A stretch of DNA of 64,000 nucleotides, from assembly GCA_030762895.1 (NCBI GenBank), contig CM061069.1:22459630-22523629 (forward strand), given 5' to 3'. Each line of letters begins with the position of its first letter. The stretch's first letter is position 1. Under the pieces are notes generated by a model. That model saw only the letters and a list, made by a program, of their open reading frames with translations. It did no database searches and had not been told where the DNA came from. Origin of the DNA: Sophora flavescens (taxonomy: Eukaryota; Streptophyta; Magnoliopsida; Fabales; Fabaceae). The position numbers were made by a program, and so were the translations under genes. This document shows, piece by piece, positions 1 to 11,837 of this stretch.

Positions 1-1825
1 GTCGAAAAAGTCACTAAAGTGGGAGGTTACAAAGTGGGGTGGTCAACATAATTGTGTGAATCGGATGTTGTCGCAAGACCACACAAAGCTGGATTCTAAC
101 TTCGTATGCTCATGCATACTAGGTACGATGATTACTAGTATGATAATTTTTTTTATTGTTAATTCCAAGTGTAATCTAACTTTATATTTAAATCGACTTC
201 CTAGGTATGGTCCGAGAAGCGCCATCGGTGACTATCGCTTTGATACGCGAAAGAATTCTAAGTACTTACGGGTACAAGATATCTTACAGAAAAGCATGGA
301 AAGCCAAACAAAAGGCTATAGTGAATGTATTTGGAGATTGGGATGAATCATATGACATGCTACCTAGATGGTTACAACATATGCAGTTGTTTTCACCAAA
401 TTCATTTTACAAGATCGAGACCAACCTATATGTGGTGGCCAACCGTGTGAATAACCAATATCGCACGTTTCATCGTGTTTTCTGGATGTTTAGACAATGT
501 TGTGATGCTTTTAATCACTGCAAACCAATAATACAGGTTGATGGCACATTTCTGTATGGTAAGTATCGTGGCACGCTGTTGATTGCCACATCACAGGATG
601 GAAACAGTCATTTACTGCCGCTTGCTTTTGCTATTGTGGAAGGAGAAACTTTAGATGCGTGGTCTTGGTTTTTGGGATTGATCCGGGAACATGTTACCAA
701 TAAGACCAGTATATGTCTGATCTCCGATCTTCACCAAAGCATTAAATCGACCGTTTCGAATCCTCACCTAGGTTGGCAGCCTCCAAATGCTTATCATGTA
801 TACTGTATTCGACATATTGCCAGTAATTTCAACCAGAAATTCAAGAATAAAAAGTTGAAGGAGGAACTGATGACTCTAGGTATGTCTTTTTCAAACTACA
901 TAATTTTTGTATTTATGTTTTCTTTAATAATATGGTGACCTAAATAAGTTAACGTTTTTATATAGGGTACACCGCATGCAAGATAAACTTCGATCGGAAG
1001 CTTGAGAAATTCCATGAAACCAGTCTTGAAATACAAAGGTGGATTGATGGCATTAGGAAGGAGAAATGGTCACTGGCTTATGATGATGGTGGTCGTCGAT
1101 TTGGACACATGACAACCAATTTGTCTGAATGCGTGAATAAAATTTTGAAGGGTGCTAGGAATCTGCCAATCACCGCTTTGGTTAAGTGTTCATATGGTAG
1201 AATCGTCGAGTATTTTGTTCAGCGGGGTGCGGAAGCAAGAGGCAAGCTTAGTTCTGGTCACCGATATTCTGACAAGGCAATGAAGAAGCTCTTGAAACAT
1301 CAAGAAGATGCTTCTACGCATCAGGTCCATCGATATGACACCCAGAATCTACGATTCGAGGTCGAAGAGGCTTTCAATCCGGTCACCCAGAGAGGGGGTC
1401 GTTGTTGGAGGGTTAACTTACAAACTAAATATTGTCAGTGTGGAAAATTTCAAGCATATCATTCGCCATGTTCACATGTCATTGCTGCTTATGCGGCCAT
1501 GATGCTCGACCATGATCAGTATGTCAACGATGTTTACAAATGGCACAGTATCATTAATGTTTACGCTGCCCAGTGGTTTTCAATCGAAAATGAGGAAGAA
1601 ATACCCGAGATACAACAGCCTTGGACCTTAGTTCTGGATGTGTCGATCCTACGCCCGAAAGAGAGACCCAAGTCAACCCGCATTCGTAATGAGATGGACT
1701 GGGTAGAGTCACAACCGACCCAACGATGTGGATTGTGTAGGTCTCAGGGTCATAATCGATGCCACTGCCCTCAACGAGCTGGAGGATCAGGAAGTGGAGG
1801 AGTTGGTATGGAAGAAAATATTTAG
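1..1825 (+). CDS. MULE transposase (MuDR family), 3' three exons, N-terminus outside window
   Basis: Cut-and-paste transposase acting on Mutator terminal repeats in the nucleus. Visible exons are about 1-122, 205-879 and 966-1825, joined by introns with GT..AG borders that keep one frame. The stop is at 1823-1825. Exon 1 encodes the end of the N-terminal MuDR DNA-binding region (LSQDHTKLDSNF). Exon 2 is the MULE DDE domain, with VDGTFL carrying the first Asp, a LISDLH block with the second, and the CxRH-type YCIRHIASNF. Exon 3 has a SWIM zinc finger (CQC, then SPCSHV) and a terminal zinc knuckle (CGLCRSQGHNRCHCP). I see no in-frame stop or frameshift in the spliced reading, unlike the neighbouring PMD gene. 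Whether it is active depends on the unseen N-terminus and TIRs. Confidence 0.85.
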
Positions 1826-2063
1826 ATTACACCCTATTATGTATGATTTCCAATGCTTTGTTTTGCCATAGTCAAATGTTACGGCATATAATTAATATGT
1901 TTTGTTATAATAATAAATGGCTATAATTTCAAGACGAAACAAAAATATAACGAAACAAAATATCAAGTTACTCCACTAATTACAAAATTGGTATAAATGT
2001 CCGTTAGGTACAAAATATCAATTATATAATATTCTACATAATTACAATGTAACTGTAAGGTGA
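1826..2063. other. Spacer between convergent transposase and PMD genes
   Basis: AT-rich 3' flank shared by two convergent genes. It contains several AATAAA-like stretches that could serve as poly(A) signals. I see nothing coding in it. Confidence 0.5.
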
Positions 2064-4404
2064 CTACTGAGCGTGATCACCATCATGCTGAAAGGGAGAC
2101 AAGATGCAGTGTCGTTGTTTACCCCGAGCCTCACAACGTGGATTTCTTCTGACATTGGGCTCAACTTGAATTGGCTTTTCACTTGCTGAGCTAGAGTCTA
2201 AAACTGCGGAGAAGATGACGTTCAAGTCAATACCCATACCAACGTATCCAAGAGAGTATATTGGGGTGTTTTGTATTTGCTCAATCATGGAATTGGGTGC
2301 TCCTGGTGTGTTAGCAGTCGGGTGATATGCGGGTGGTGTGAAGAAAAAATTGGGTGAATTTGGATGCATAGGGGAATGAGTATGCATGGACGATGAGGAA
2401 TGGGCAGGCATGGACAATGGTCCTGCCATGTCAGTATGAAAATACGTTGGAGCGGGTTCCTGTGAAAAGTTATGACCCTGGGTGGGTGGATAATAATCCT
2501 TCTCCACGTCCAGGCATAGACAGTGTGTAGAAATCATGTTGTTCCAGACGTTGTCTTCTCCTACCAAGAGACTGACCCTCCACTATTGTTGCTGGCACGC
2601 GTGCGAACGGAGGAATCGGTTCCACGGCTTGTGTGAGAGGTACAGCTGAGACAGTAGGTATAATGATGCTATCCACCTCGTCTGAGGCTGCCATAATAGT
2701 CGCAAGCTCTTGATTAGGTTCACCAAACGTGAACTCTGGTTGACCCTCGGGAGTACTTAAGTAGTACAATCGCTCCATCCCATCAGCCTACAGCAAGGTT
2801 AATAACTATTAACAACAATTTATCAAAATATAATTCAACCAAAAAAACAATATGCTGGGAAACCTAAACGTTACCGAATATCCTTTGAGTGCACCTTCCC
2901 TGCCAACCCATCGTCGTGTCCTACGCAAGTACCACCGCATATACTCTGATTGCTTATTTAGGAGATCAATCTGTGGTTGATTATGACAAATCACCTTCAT
3001 GTGTCTATCATTCCATAAACTAATGTCATTATCCAACATGAGTGGCCAATTCTCAGATTGTTTGCCCCTAAGTGACAGATCATGGCGATTTTCTGGTTGG
3101 GAAGGTTCATTGGGTATATGTTGTTGCAGGCCGAATTGACGCATCACACGATCTGGTTGAACCCGGCCACTCGACAATGTTGAAGCATATCAAAGGAAGA
3201 AAAACCCTCCATAAGTACATGGCTTCTAGACAGACCATGGGTAGTGTTGGCATCATCATGTCGTCGTAGGGACACCAGATTATCTACCAACATGGAACAA
3301 AATAATGCAATTATATTCATAAGTTAGAAACAACATAAATAATACAAAACATTCCTAATTTTTATTTAAATTGAAAATTTATACTTACATCGCGATGCTT
3401 CATTTTGTTAAATCGGTCACGATAATACGTCAGGTGGTGCATCTGCCTGTTATAAGTAACCCCTGAACGCCACCTATCATTGTTTTAAAAAAGGATTATC
3501 AGATCAAGTATAAGCTATAAACAATGAGGGCATTACGAATTTTACATGCTACTTACCGTGTACCATATGGTGTACCAAAATCTCGTTGGTCAATTACAAG
3601 CTGCGGAGCAATGGAAGGCATCATTTCCCATGCCCATATTTGAACCAACGACATGAACCCGTAAATCTCCTTCTTTTCATAATTCGTAGACTTGCACAAC
3701 TCTCGATACAAGTAACCCAATACAGCCGAACCCCAGCTATACTGACCTGTTATTTCAAAATTCTATAATAGTGGAAGATATCTCGGTGATACATGTGAAC
3801 CGGAGGGATCCGGGAGCAATAGGTTTCCTATCAACCTAAGCATATACGCTCGTGTATATACAACCCTCCACTATTGATTATCCTCCCATTGAGAGAAGTG
3901 CCCAAAATGATCTTCCAGCCACTTTAACTTTATTCTTGAACCTCTCATGTCAGAATCGTTAGGAACTCTGCCTAACATTTCACCGACATATTGCTTCCAA
4001 TGTATATGAGTTGCACCAATAACAGCGGGACCGTTAATGCGTAGTACACAGAGAATAGCAACATCCTGCAGTATGATGGTGCATTCTCCCCACGGCATGT
4101 GAAAGGTATGTGTCTCGGGTCTCCATCGCTCAACAAGTGCGGTAATCAAATTATGATCAAGCTGGGTTATATTTACTTGGGCTACCCCCAAGAAACCGGC
4201 TATTTGAAGATTAGCTTTGACAAACTCTGGGAGATCCATAACAACAGGATTAAATCCCAGTCCACGTCGAGCTTTAAGAACTCGATCGGGTGATCAATTC
4301 CATACGTGCTGGGAAACATGCTTTTCTTGCAGGTTCAATAGTGAATCATCCACCGAGCCGGGGTTTACCAATCGTGCCCCTGATTGTGAGCTAGATGATG
4401 ACAT
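2064..4404 (-). pseudogene. Plant mobile domain (PMD / MAIN-LIKE) gene, inactivated
   Basis: Related to the MAIN/MAIL1 family and to long-form phosphatase-7-like proteins, domains found both in host silencing proteins and in MULEs. Reading leftward from the ATG at 4402-4404, exons are 4404-3557, 3473-3389, 3283-2875 and 2787-2064 with good GT-AG borders. PMD hallmarks include HVSQHVWN near the start, HTFHMPWGECTIILQDVAI, GQYSWGSAVLGYLYRELC and VCLEAMYLWRVFLP. The frame is broken by three nonsense codons in exon 1 (4294-4296, 3871-3873, 3763-3765), by a frameshift near 3165-3177 in exon 3, and by at least one more near 2470-2570. Family similarity continues straight through each stop, so these are lesions and not introns. 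The C-terminal region is low-complexity and proline-rich. Confidence 0.8.
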
Positions 4405-4517
4405 ATCTATCACCTGACATTAAAAAAAATGTTACAGTTATATATATTATATAATAAAATCTATTGAGTTGTATAATTAAGGAAAATTATAGTATCAATT
4501 TAGCCCCAATAAATACT

Positions 4518-5371
4518 GACATTAATGATAAATTTAATTAAAGTATCTATTTAAAACAACAAGAGATAATAAAAAAATCTCATAATAATGAGTAGCAAAG
4601 AATATCACATGAGGTATAAAAAAATAATAGCAATAACAATTTACACCAATAAATATTCATCAATTATTACAATAGTAAAAAAAAATTACCTTATAAGAAT
4701 TAAAATAAAGTCACCAACAATTTTAAAGGAACAACGCTACAAAAAAATTTATACTATAAGTATAGGGAGTAACGATGACATTAATGATAAAGTATCTATT
4801 TAAAACAACAAGAGGCAATAAAAAAATTCCGTAATAACGAGTAGCAAATAATATCACAAGAGGCATAAAAAAATAGCAATAACAATTTACATCAATAAAT
4901 ATTCATCAATTATTACAGTAGTAAAAAAAAATTACCTTATAAGAATTAAAATAAAGTCACCTGCAATTTTAAAGGAACAACGCTACAAAAAAAATTAAAC
5001 TAAAAGTATAGGGAGTAACGATGACATTAATGATAAAGTATCTATTTAAAACAACAAGAGACAATAAAAAAAAATCTCGTAATAACGAGTACCAAATAAT
5101 ATCACAGGAGGCATAAAAAAATAATAGCAATAACAATTTACACCAATAAATATTCATCAATTATTACAGTAGTAAAAAAAAGTTTACCTTATAAGAATTA
5201 AAATAAAGTCACCAACAATTTTAAAGGAACACCGCTACAAAAAAAATTATACTATAAGTATAGGGAGTAACGATGACATTAATGATAAAGTATCTATTTA
5301 AAACAACAAGAGGCAATAAAAAAAATACCTTAATAACAAGAACCAAATAATATCACAAGTAGTAAATAAAA
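4518..5371 (-). repeat. About 250-bp tandem repeat, ~3.5-4 copies, upstream of the PMD gene
   Basis: The marker GACATTAATGATAA recurs at about 4518, 4777, 5023 and 5275, giving unit lengths of about 259, 246 and 252 bp. Units differ by scattered substitutions and A-run length. The array lies between the PMD start codon (4404) and the TATA box (5387-5394), so it would be transcribed as 5' UTR or intron of that gene. On the minus strand each unit has a T-rich tract ending in GTAG, then a ~47-nt block, then AAG followed by GTAATT. That resembles an acceptor and donor pair around a mini-exon. Confidence 0.8.
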
Positions 5372-5386
5372 TTTCCTACTTATGCC

Positions 5387-5394
5387 TATTTATA
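5387..5394 (-). promoter_or_regulatory. TATA box (TATAAATA) of the PMD gene, with upstream G-boxes
   Basis: The minus strand reads CTCTATAAATAGGC here, a canonical plant TATA element facing the PMD gene. Two CACGTG G-box cores sit upstream at 5509-5514 and 5586-5591. A purine-rich GGGAGT microsatellite lies at about 5459-5495. Confidence 0.5.
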
Positions 5395-5820
5395 GAGGAG
5401 GAACTGTCATGAGGGGAGGGATTATGTGGGGTGGGGGGGGATGCTGCAGTCTTCATTTGGGAGTGGGAGTGGGAGTAGGAGTGGGGGGAGGGGGGGCCTC
5501 TGCGGTGCCACGTGACGCATGCAGGAGGAGGCGCTGGCCTGACCGCACACCTTTGACTCGTCAGAGTGAAAAAAATAAAATATGTCACGTGTTCAAAAGG
5601 ACTCCTCATTGGTAAATAGTTTCAGAATAACCCTAAACTGGTAAATAGTTTCTGAAAGGAACCCAGTTTGGTCAAAAAGCCCTAATTGCCACCAACTTGG
5701 TGATGTCTAGGGTGAATAAGCAAATAGGTGGTTCATGGGTGAACCACAATTTTGCACCCTTGGATATGTGCATATAATTTTGATTGGTGGAGATCAAACA
5801 AGTTACCGTTTATTGAATCT

Positions 5821-6110
5821 TGGACATGAATCGATTACCAGAAACCAATGTTTATTTCATGAACGAATTAGTGAATCGATTACCAATAACTATTCCATGA
5901 ATCGATTAGCCCATATAATCGATTCATAAACGCAATTTTAATCGATTACGACATGTGATATGTTCGGTCAAAAACTTGGACATGAATCAATTACCAAAAA
6001 CCAATGTTTATTCCATAAATCGATTATCAATAATCAATGTTTATTACATGAATCGATTACCCCATACAATCAATTCATAAACACAATTTTAATAGATTCA
6101 GCCCAGAAAC
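5821..6110. repeat. ~156-bp tandem duplication rich in ATCGATT
   Basis: The block starting TGGACATGAATCGATTACC at 5821 returns at 5977 as TGGACATGAATCAATTACC. Both are followed by CCAATGTTTATT and by a tail of TTCATAAACxCAATTTTAAT. Within each unit the palindrome AATCGATT and variants recur three to five times, so there is a shorter ancestral repeat inside. Confidence 0.65.
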
Positions 6111-7959
6111 TTTGATATGACTCGTGCACATGGTAACATTCGTGGGGAACCGTTAACATGCTAGGCAACTTACATGATACCGGTATTAACCTCCTATACC
6201 CGGTAAAAATGGTGGTTAATGTGTGGACCACTTAACCTTCTTTTCGACCGTTGAAGCCACCAATTGACTTACAGCATGATTTCTGTGCAGAAACTAATTT
6301 TGCATCTTAGTGAAAGAATTTTGCTAAGGTCAAGAAAGTAATGATTATGGGGGAAACATGAAGTGGGGATCTTATTCAATAAGAGCTCACTAAATGGTTC
6401 ATTTCATACTACTTAGCAGCTACATGAATGCACAGCTATCCTTAGTTCCTTACCACAAACACCTTTATTAAAATAAAATACAAGTGTAGCAAAATTCCCA
6501 AAGTCATCCACTCTTTGGTGAGGAAAATAGAATAACAATATTTGGGAATACAAAAGTGTTGCTTAGTTTCATGCAGCAGATCCGAAAGGGTGCTCCTGCT
6601 TACGATGTGCCCCATGATGTCGTGACGAAATGTATATTCCATCATGTGCATAGACGAGCAATGAGGTCCATTGAGACATATGATGAAATCAAATGGTCAT
6701 TTACTGATAGGCCACTTCATTGGGACCATATGATCTATCATTTGCACCAAATGGAATAGCTCCCAATTGAAAGCCTACACTGATAAAATCAATAATATGA
6801 AAATGAAGGAATTAGAGGCAGATTTACAAGCAGGGTCAGCTTAAGATATTTTTGGTTAGTAAATGGTACTATCTATAGCATCTGTAAGGTGGTAAACTAG
6901 AGAAAGAATATATCAGTGGAATCATCAATATTTCAGAGATACATTTTATTGCGAAACCATTGCAGCTTGTCAGAACGGGTACTACAGCAATGATATCCTG
7001 GAGAATAATTAACAACAGTGTCAGCAGTGGTTAAGTAATGAGTAGATCTTCATACAAAACTATAGCACAAGAAAGAAAGACATATTAGAATTATATGGTA
7101 TGATTTGGAACCAAACATATTATCCCACACTTTATACATCCTTGATTTGGACCTCGTAATTATTTAAATGAACTGATAAATTAGCTGACAAACAATTGCA
7201 ATGAAAATTAAGCAGAGCGAGGGCAAAAAAACTTGTGCTTACACACTTGACAGATAGAAGATGAAGGTGAAGCATTCGTTTTCCAAAAAAGAATTTATGG
7301 TGAGATTATTTACTCGTAGTTGATGAACTCAAAGACTGTGCTTGGAAGCATGTTGTAAGAATAACAAATGAGATAAGAATCAAAATCAGAGAGGGTTAAC
7401 CACAAGTGCTTAGCAGAAGGTAAAAAAGTGGAAGGATTACAATGGATTGTTGTGTTTTAACTCTTGCATGGAGTGAAAGTGGAGACATGAAATGGAAGCC
7501 TTATAAGACTACCATCATAGTCTCATCACATAGATTCGAGTATGTAAATGGGAAGGGGGTCCAGTTTATTTTAAGCAATACTATTTGCTTTTAATTATTA
7601 TCAAAAACTAACAGTTGCTCTTAAGTTTTAAGTATTAACTCACATGTTCATCTCTTTTTCACCTCAATTAGCATAAATTTTTTTAAGGATGGGATCAAAT
7701 TGGCAACCATCCCATTATATTTCTTTATAATGGGCCTATGATAGAAACTGGTAACATATTAAGTGAAATAGGTAGAAACTGGGAGGAAAACTCCTTTTTA
7801 CAGCAAAAACAACACTGCTCAAGCCCAAAAAAAGAAACAGAAAAAACATATAGGAACAGCAAATGTAGGAAAAGGAAAAATAACAATCAGAGCTGCAAGA
7901 TACAGTCTCTGCCCCTAGGCAAAACCCTCCCTCTCCCCTTTTAAACAATTTCTCCACCA

Positions 7960-8095
7960 TCATTCCCATTTATGACAGAACTGTTATGCATATCAATAGC
8001 CTCCACTATCTTTCATTATGGCAGAACTGTAACAGCCTCCATTATCTTTCCCATTAATGGCAGAGTTGTTATGAATACAAACAGCCTCTGCCTTT
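7960..8095. repeat. Degenerate ~50-bp repeat, three copies
   Basis: GACAGAACTGTTATG, GGCAGAACTGTAACAG and GGCAGAGTTGTTATG are each followed by an AGCCTCC/AGCCTCTG block and a pyrimidine stretch. Spacing is irregular, about 40-65 bp. Confidence 0.45.
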
Positions 8096-8310
8096 TCATT
8101 TTCCACTTTTAGCCCAATTGTTCCCAGCCCACCTCCTTTCTTTCTACACCTCCTCTTATAAACATGGGTAAAAGGCCCAACAGCCTACTTTGAGGATGTA
8201 TAAATCACTTTTCACCCAGGCTTCAATTCTTCTTTTCATATTTCCTTCATCTCTAGCAAGGGTAGCCTAAGGAATCAGGCAAAAGAAAATGATTATATTA
8301 CCTATCTATA

Positions 8311-10480
8311 TCAAAGCTTCTTTACAACTTCTTCCATTACACGACTATAGTAAGTCATTCTCTGAATTGAAATTTTTGCTTCCTCGAAGTTCTGGCTTTG
8401 AAAAGCATTAGCAAAGGCATTAGACCAATTTTGCATTTTCTCCTGCATCTGGATGGACAATTAGACATCAGGATGATGTTAAAAGTAATCATCATTCAAA
8501 ATCCATTTAGCATTTCTTCCTTGCAAATTTAAGTGTCCAGAGTCTAGGATACCTGGGAGAGAATGTGATTTAAAGCGTCGGAGTCAGTTGCTTCTTCGAC
8601 TGCTTCCTGATTTCCATAATCTGCATTGAGCAAGGATCATTTAAAGCTAAAGCAAGAAATTAAGAGAAGCAATTAGCATATACCTAAAGGGGTTATGGCA
8701 GTAAGTAGCCATCACAAATGTCAATCTTCCAATTTACAGTACAGAAATATACTTAGAGATTGTCATCATTTTTGTTTTCTTTAGATATTTCTACTTCTGT
8801 CTCTATGGAAGATAGTGACTCAGATATCTTAAAAATTCAGATGAAAACTTGAGAATGATACATTATTCAAGCTTCCAAGAGAAAAACTCTCCATTCATTT
8901 TTCAAAGTACTTTTTTTTGCTGAGATTTTGTTTACTAAAGAAATTAAGTCAAAAAGTAATTTCACATGGAAAACAAATCAGGCTCTGTCCAATTACCTCA
9001 GCTAGTAATTCTTGATCCGAAATTGTCTGTTCCTCATCAACTTCTACTCCATCAAGCTTCATCTGAAAAAACAAGAGGTGCAACATTACTTCCTAACATT
9101 GCAGAAGAAACAATTGACGGAAAGCCTATTGATGCCATGTCTGATTTATCTGTTCCTAACATCAAAAGAAAATTCTCTTCATCACCATTGAACTTTTAAG
9201 GTTTTCAAAATAGACCAAGATTTCTGCCACTGTAATGAAGAATCACCCACTTTGTAATATTCATATAGGAGTACCCTTACCATGTAAATCGCTCGTGACA
9301 AAGGCTTGCTAAGTGTATGGTATGCATCAATCACCCTTGCAGATTGTTCAGCAGCAAAATCTCTTTCTTTCTGACCAATTGGAGGAGTTCAAACAAAATC
9401 TGTTACTTTATCCGAAAATACATTCAACTTCACTACCCATTTCCTACCTCCCTTCAAAAAAGAAAAGAACAAAGAAGAGGAAAAAAACATGGAAATACAT
9501 AAAGAAGAAAGGATATTCCATTAGACCAACCTGAGATTTTGAATGTACTAAATCAGGATGCAGTTTCTTTTGCCACTCTTTGTACTTGCCCTCCAAATTC
9601 TTATCCTCTATATCATACTTCTTCTTTCTGTTTTAAATTCCAGAAAAAAAAAACTTTCGGATTCCTCAACATATTTATCAAATTTATCAGACAAAAAGTA
9701 AATAGACTTCTCTTTTCCTCATCACTAAAACAAAAAACCAATAATTAACAGCCTCAGCAGTGAAACTCTAAAATATAACCAAGACACAATTATGACACAT
9801 AAAAGCATATATTTATTCTTGCTTGAAAATGAAGCAACCAACATTCTATGGGGAAAAATAAGTAAAAACAGCAATTTGCTAACACTTATTAAGCTTCACC
9901 TCACTACTAAAATCTTTCTGTGAATCAAAACAGACAGAATCGACAATAACCATATAAATTACAAGATTTACAATTTTATCATCTATATCATTAACCAATC
10001 AAGGTGCAAACACATGAATTGTCATAAAGATCAAAACTTTGGGAGCAATTTCAGCACCCAGAACAACAAAATCAAAATCCCAGAAACTCACAAGCCAAAT
10101 ATTTCAAAATAGTCAACAGAATCATCCACGGGTTGAATACAGCGGCAGGAACCACAGACCAGGAACGGTGCTGATTCAGATGCAGGCACAGCATGACAAT
10201 TCCAGCACCTGCTACTCCTATTACTTTCCAGTTTCTCTGCAGATTTTGAACACAAACTTTTCCCAGAAAATCCGAGAAACCCAAGAGAATAGTAATTATA
10301 ATAGCATGTGGGGTTATGAAAAATACGATTATGGGGTGCAAAGGATGATGATGGTGATGGTGATATGTGAACAGAAAGTTTAATCTCAGGAGAAAAGTTT
10401 AAAGGGGGGTGTTCAGAAATTGAAGTTAAGCTTCGAATCAAAAAGGTGGAGAGAGTCGTGTAGAGCTTTTTATTAGACAT
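8311..10480 (-). CDS. HSCB: HscB/JAC1-like mitochondrial Fe-S cluster co-chaperone, six exons, single-base deletion in exon 5
   Basis: J-domain co-chaperone that delivers the ISCU scaffold to mitochondrial Hsp70 for iron-sulfur cluster transfer. Exons (minus): 10480-10092, 9627-9531, 9370-9281, 9062-8997, 8620-8553, 8448-8311; every intron is GT-AG. Exon 1 gives a Ser/Lys/Arg-containing N-terminus suited to a transit peptide, then two CxxC pairs (Cys92/95, Cys109/112) typical of eukaryotic HscB. Exon 2 carries the HPD motif (residues 153-155) in KKLHPDLVHSKSQ. Exons 3-6 are the remaining J-domain and the C-terminal three-helix scaffold-binding domain, ending EEVVKKL-stop. Exon 5 is 68 nt where 69 are needed: one G is missing near 8606, and a TAA at 8570-8572 would truncate the protein at about 229 of an expected 282 residues. 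Exon 6 is otherwise intact. This is either a recent null allele or a base-calling error. Confidence 0.92.
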
Positions 10481-11346
10481 TGTGGAAGAAATGTCGTAAA
10501 CATGAGAGTTGAGACTCTAGAACCATGTAGCATTTCCTGTTTTTTGGGAGGGTGAAGGAAGAAGGAAGAAGGAGCTATTATGAACAGGGTTCAGGGGCTG
10601 AGAAGTAATTTCATAATAAAACAATTAAAAATCGAATAAAATTGATTTTTTTTAGGAAGAATATCAAAGATGAGCCTAACTAGATCCTTCGGAGGGGAGT
10701 CCACCAAATGAAATACGAAGTCCATTTGAAGACTCATCAGGCAACCAGTCAGCACATATGTTTCTTTCTCTGTACATATGACTGATAACTATCCTTTCTC
10801 CTTGATGTGATGTGATTTTTGTTTTTGTTATTTTTAATGTTCCAATCATAAATTGGTTTGTTAGTTTGTAATGTTTTAATATTTAGTATAGTGTATCTGT
10901 CGTATGTTGATGTTATTTAAACTTATTTTTTAGATATTGTGTCGATAATTATCCAATTCAATTCAATTTGAACTGCTTTTAATCAGATTGAGTTTCTTTC
11001 GATTTGATATAGAAACCAATCTGATTGAATCTCAAATCTCTTTATATTATATAAATTCTGAAACGCGTACTCTCATGTCGTCAATTCAGTTATTCTGATT
11101 ACACTCCAATCGATCAAAACTGCTGATGTGTCAACTCTCTATTTTTTCACAACTTTTATTTTTATTTTATTTTATATATCTATTTTGAGTTTAAATGAAA
11201 AAATGATGTAATCAATATATTGAAAAGTGAGTTTTTTTTAAATTTTTAATAAAATATTGTATTTTTTATTCCATAATCAAAGCCTTAAGGACATCAGTTA
11301 ACAATATTTTTATTAGTGTGTGAAAATATTTTCCTTTTGGATTAAT
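10481..11346. other. 5' flank of HSCB and AT-rich spacer
   Basis: The minus strand just upstream of the HSCB ATG holds a CTTC-rich tract (about 10545-10575), common in plant 5' leaders, and several upstream ATGs at about 10490-10530. Beyond about 10640 the DNA is AT-rich without recognised genes. The first copy of a dispersed direct repeat lies at 11043-11190. Confidence 0.45.
11043..11190 (+). repeat. Dispersed direct repeat, copy 1
   Basis: From ATATTATATAAATTCTGAAA through AATCGATCAAAA to TATATATCTATTTT this block matches 12832-12975 at roughly 85-90% by eye. The two copies are about 1.79 kb apart in the same orientation. Confidence 0.7.
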
Positions 11347-11837
11347 TGTATTTTTGGTCCCTCTACTAATGGTCATATGCGATTTTGGTCCCTATGATTT
11401 CTTTAGCATATTTGAATCCTATTTTTTTTTATGTTGCAAATTCGGTCTTTCTGTCCAATGTCCATCAATTTTTCAATAATCAACAGAAAGGAATTACTGC
11501 TTTAAGTACATAGAACCTTTGGTAGTGCTTTTGTGGTAAAGGATCTCGAGGTGGAACCAAAAAATGGTCCATGAAAAGCGGGACGAAACCGATAAATGAC
11601 AAAGAGAAACCATTGAATCATGTTGAAGCGGGGAGAGAGGACGGAGCAACTAAAGACATTTTGTTCACTTAGAGCAATGGTTTCTCTCTGTTAATTATTG
11701 AAAAAATTGACTAACATTCGATGGAGGGATCGAATTTGCAACATTGAACAAATAGGGGACCAAATGTGCTAAAAAAGTCATAAGGAACAAAATCACACAT
11801 GACTAGCAATAAGGGGATCAAAGTGCAAAAGCTTTTC
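11347..11837. mobile_element. MITE-like element with long (~140 bp) terminal inverted repeats
   Basis: The left arm (about 11347-11490, TTTTTGGTCCCTCTACTAAT onward) pairs with the reverse complement of the right arm (about 11685-11837). Shared inverted blocks include GATTTTGGTCCCTATGA / GATTTTGTTCCTTATGA and TTTTCAATAATCAACAGA / TTTTCAATAATTAACAGA. No ORF lies inside. Long TIRs suggest a Mutator-type non-autonomous element. I could not settle a target duplication. Confidence 0.65.

Larger units (their letters stand above)
1..5640. mobile_element. Mutator-like element carrying transposase plus plant mobile domain gene (left end outside window)
   Basis: A MuDR-type transposase gene on + and a plant mobile domain (PMD) gene on - converge with about 240 bp between their stop codons. 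PMD genes are known to travel with Mutator-like transposases in plants, so the pair is best read as one element. The left terminus lies before base 1, because the transposase already runs mid-gene at the window start. The right limit is approximate. Two copies of a GGTAAATAGTTTC motif at about 5611 and 5640 may lie near the terminal inverted repeat, but the partner end is not visible, so I could not confirm a TIR or a 9-bp target duplication. Confidence 0.6.
5641..8310. other. Non-coding flank between the MULE and HSCB
   Basis: Mostly AT-rich, without a recognisable gene. It holds the AATCGATT-rich repeat at 5821-6110 and a degenerate ~50-bp repeat at 7960-8095. One + strand open frame at 6556-6759 (67 aa, ending HWDHMIYHLHQME) has fairly protein-like composition, but I do not recognise it and see no splice partners. 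Confidence 0.5.

Noticed and set aside
5376..5615. 77-aa open frames on both strands
   Set aside because: They arise from a G/C-rich microsatellite and the PMD promoter; no protein-like pattern or splice context.
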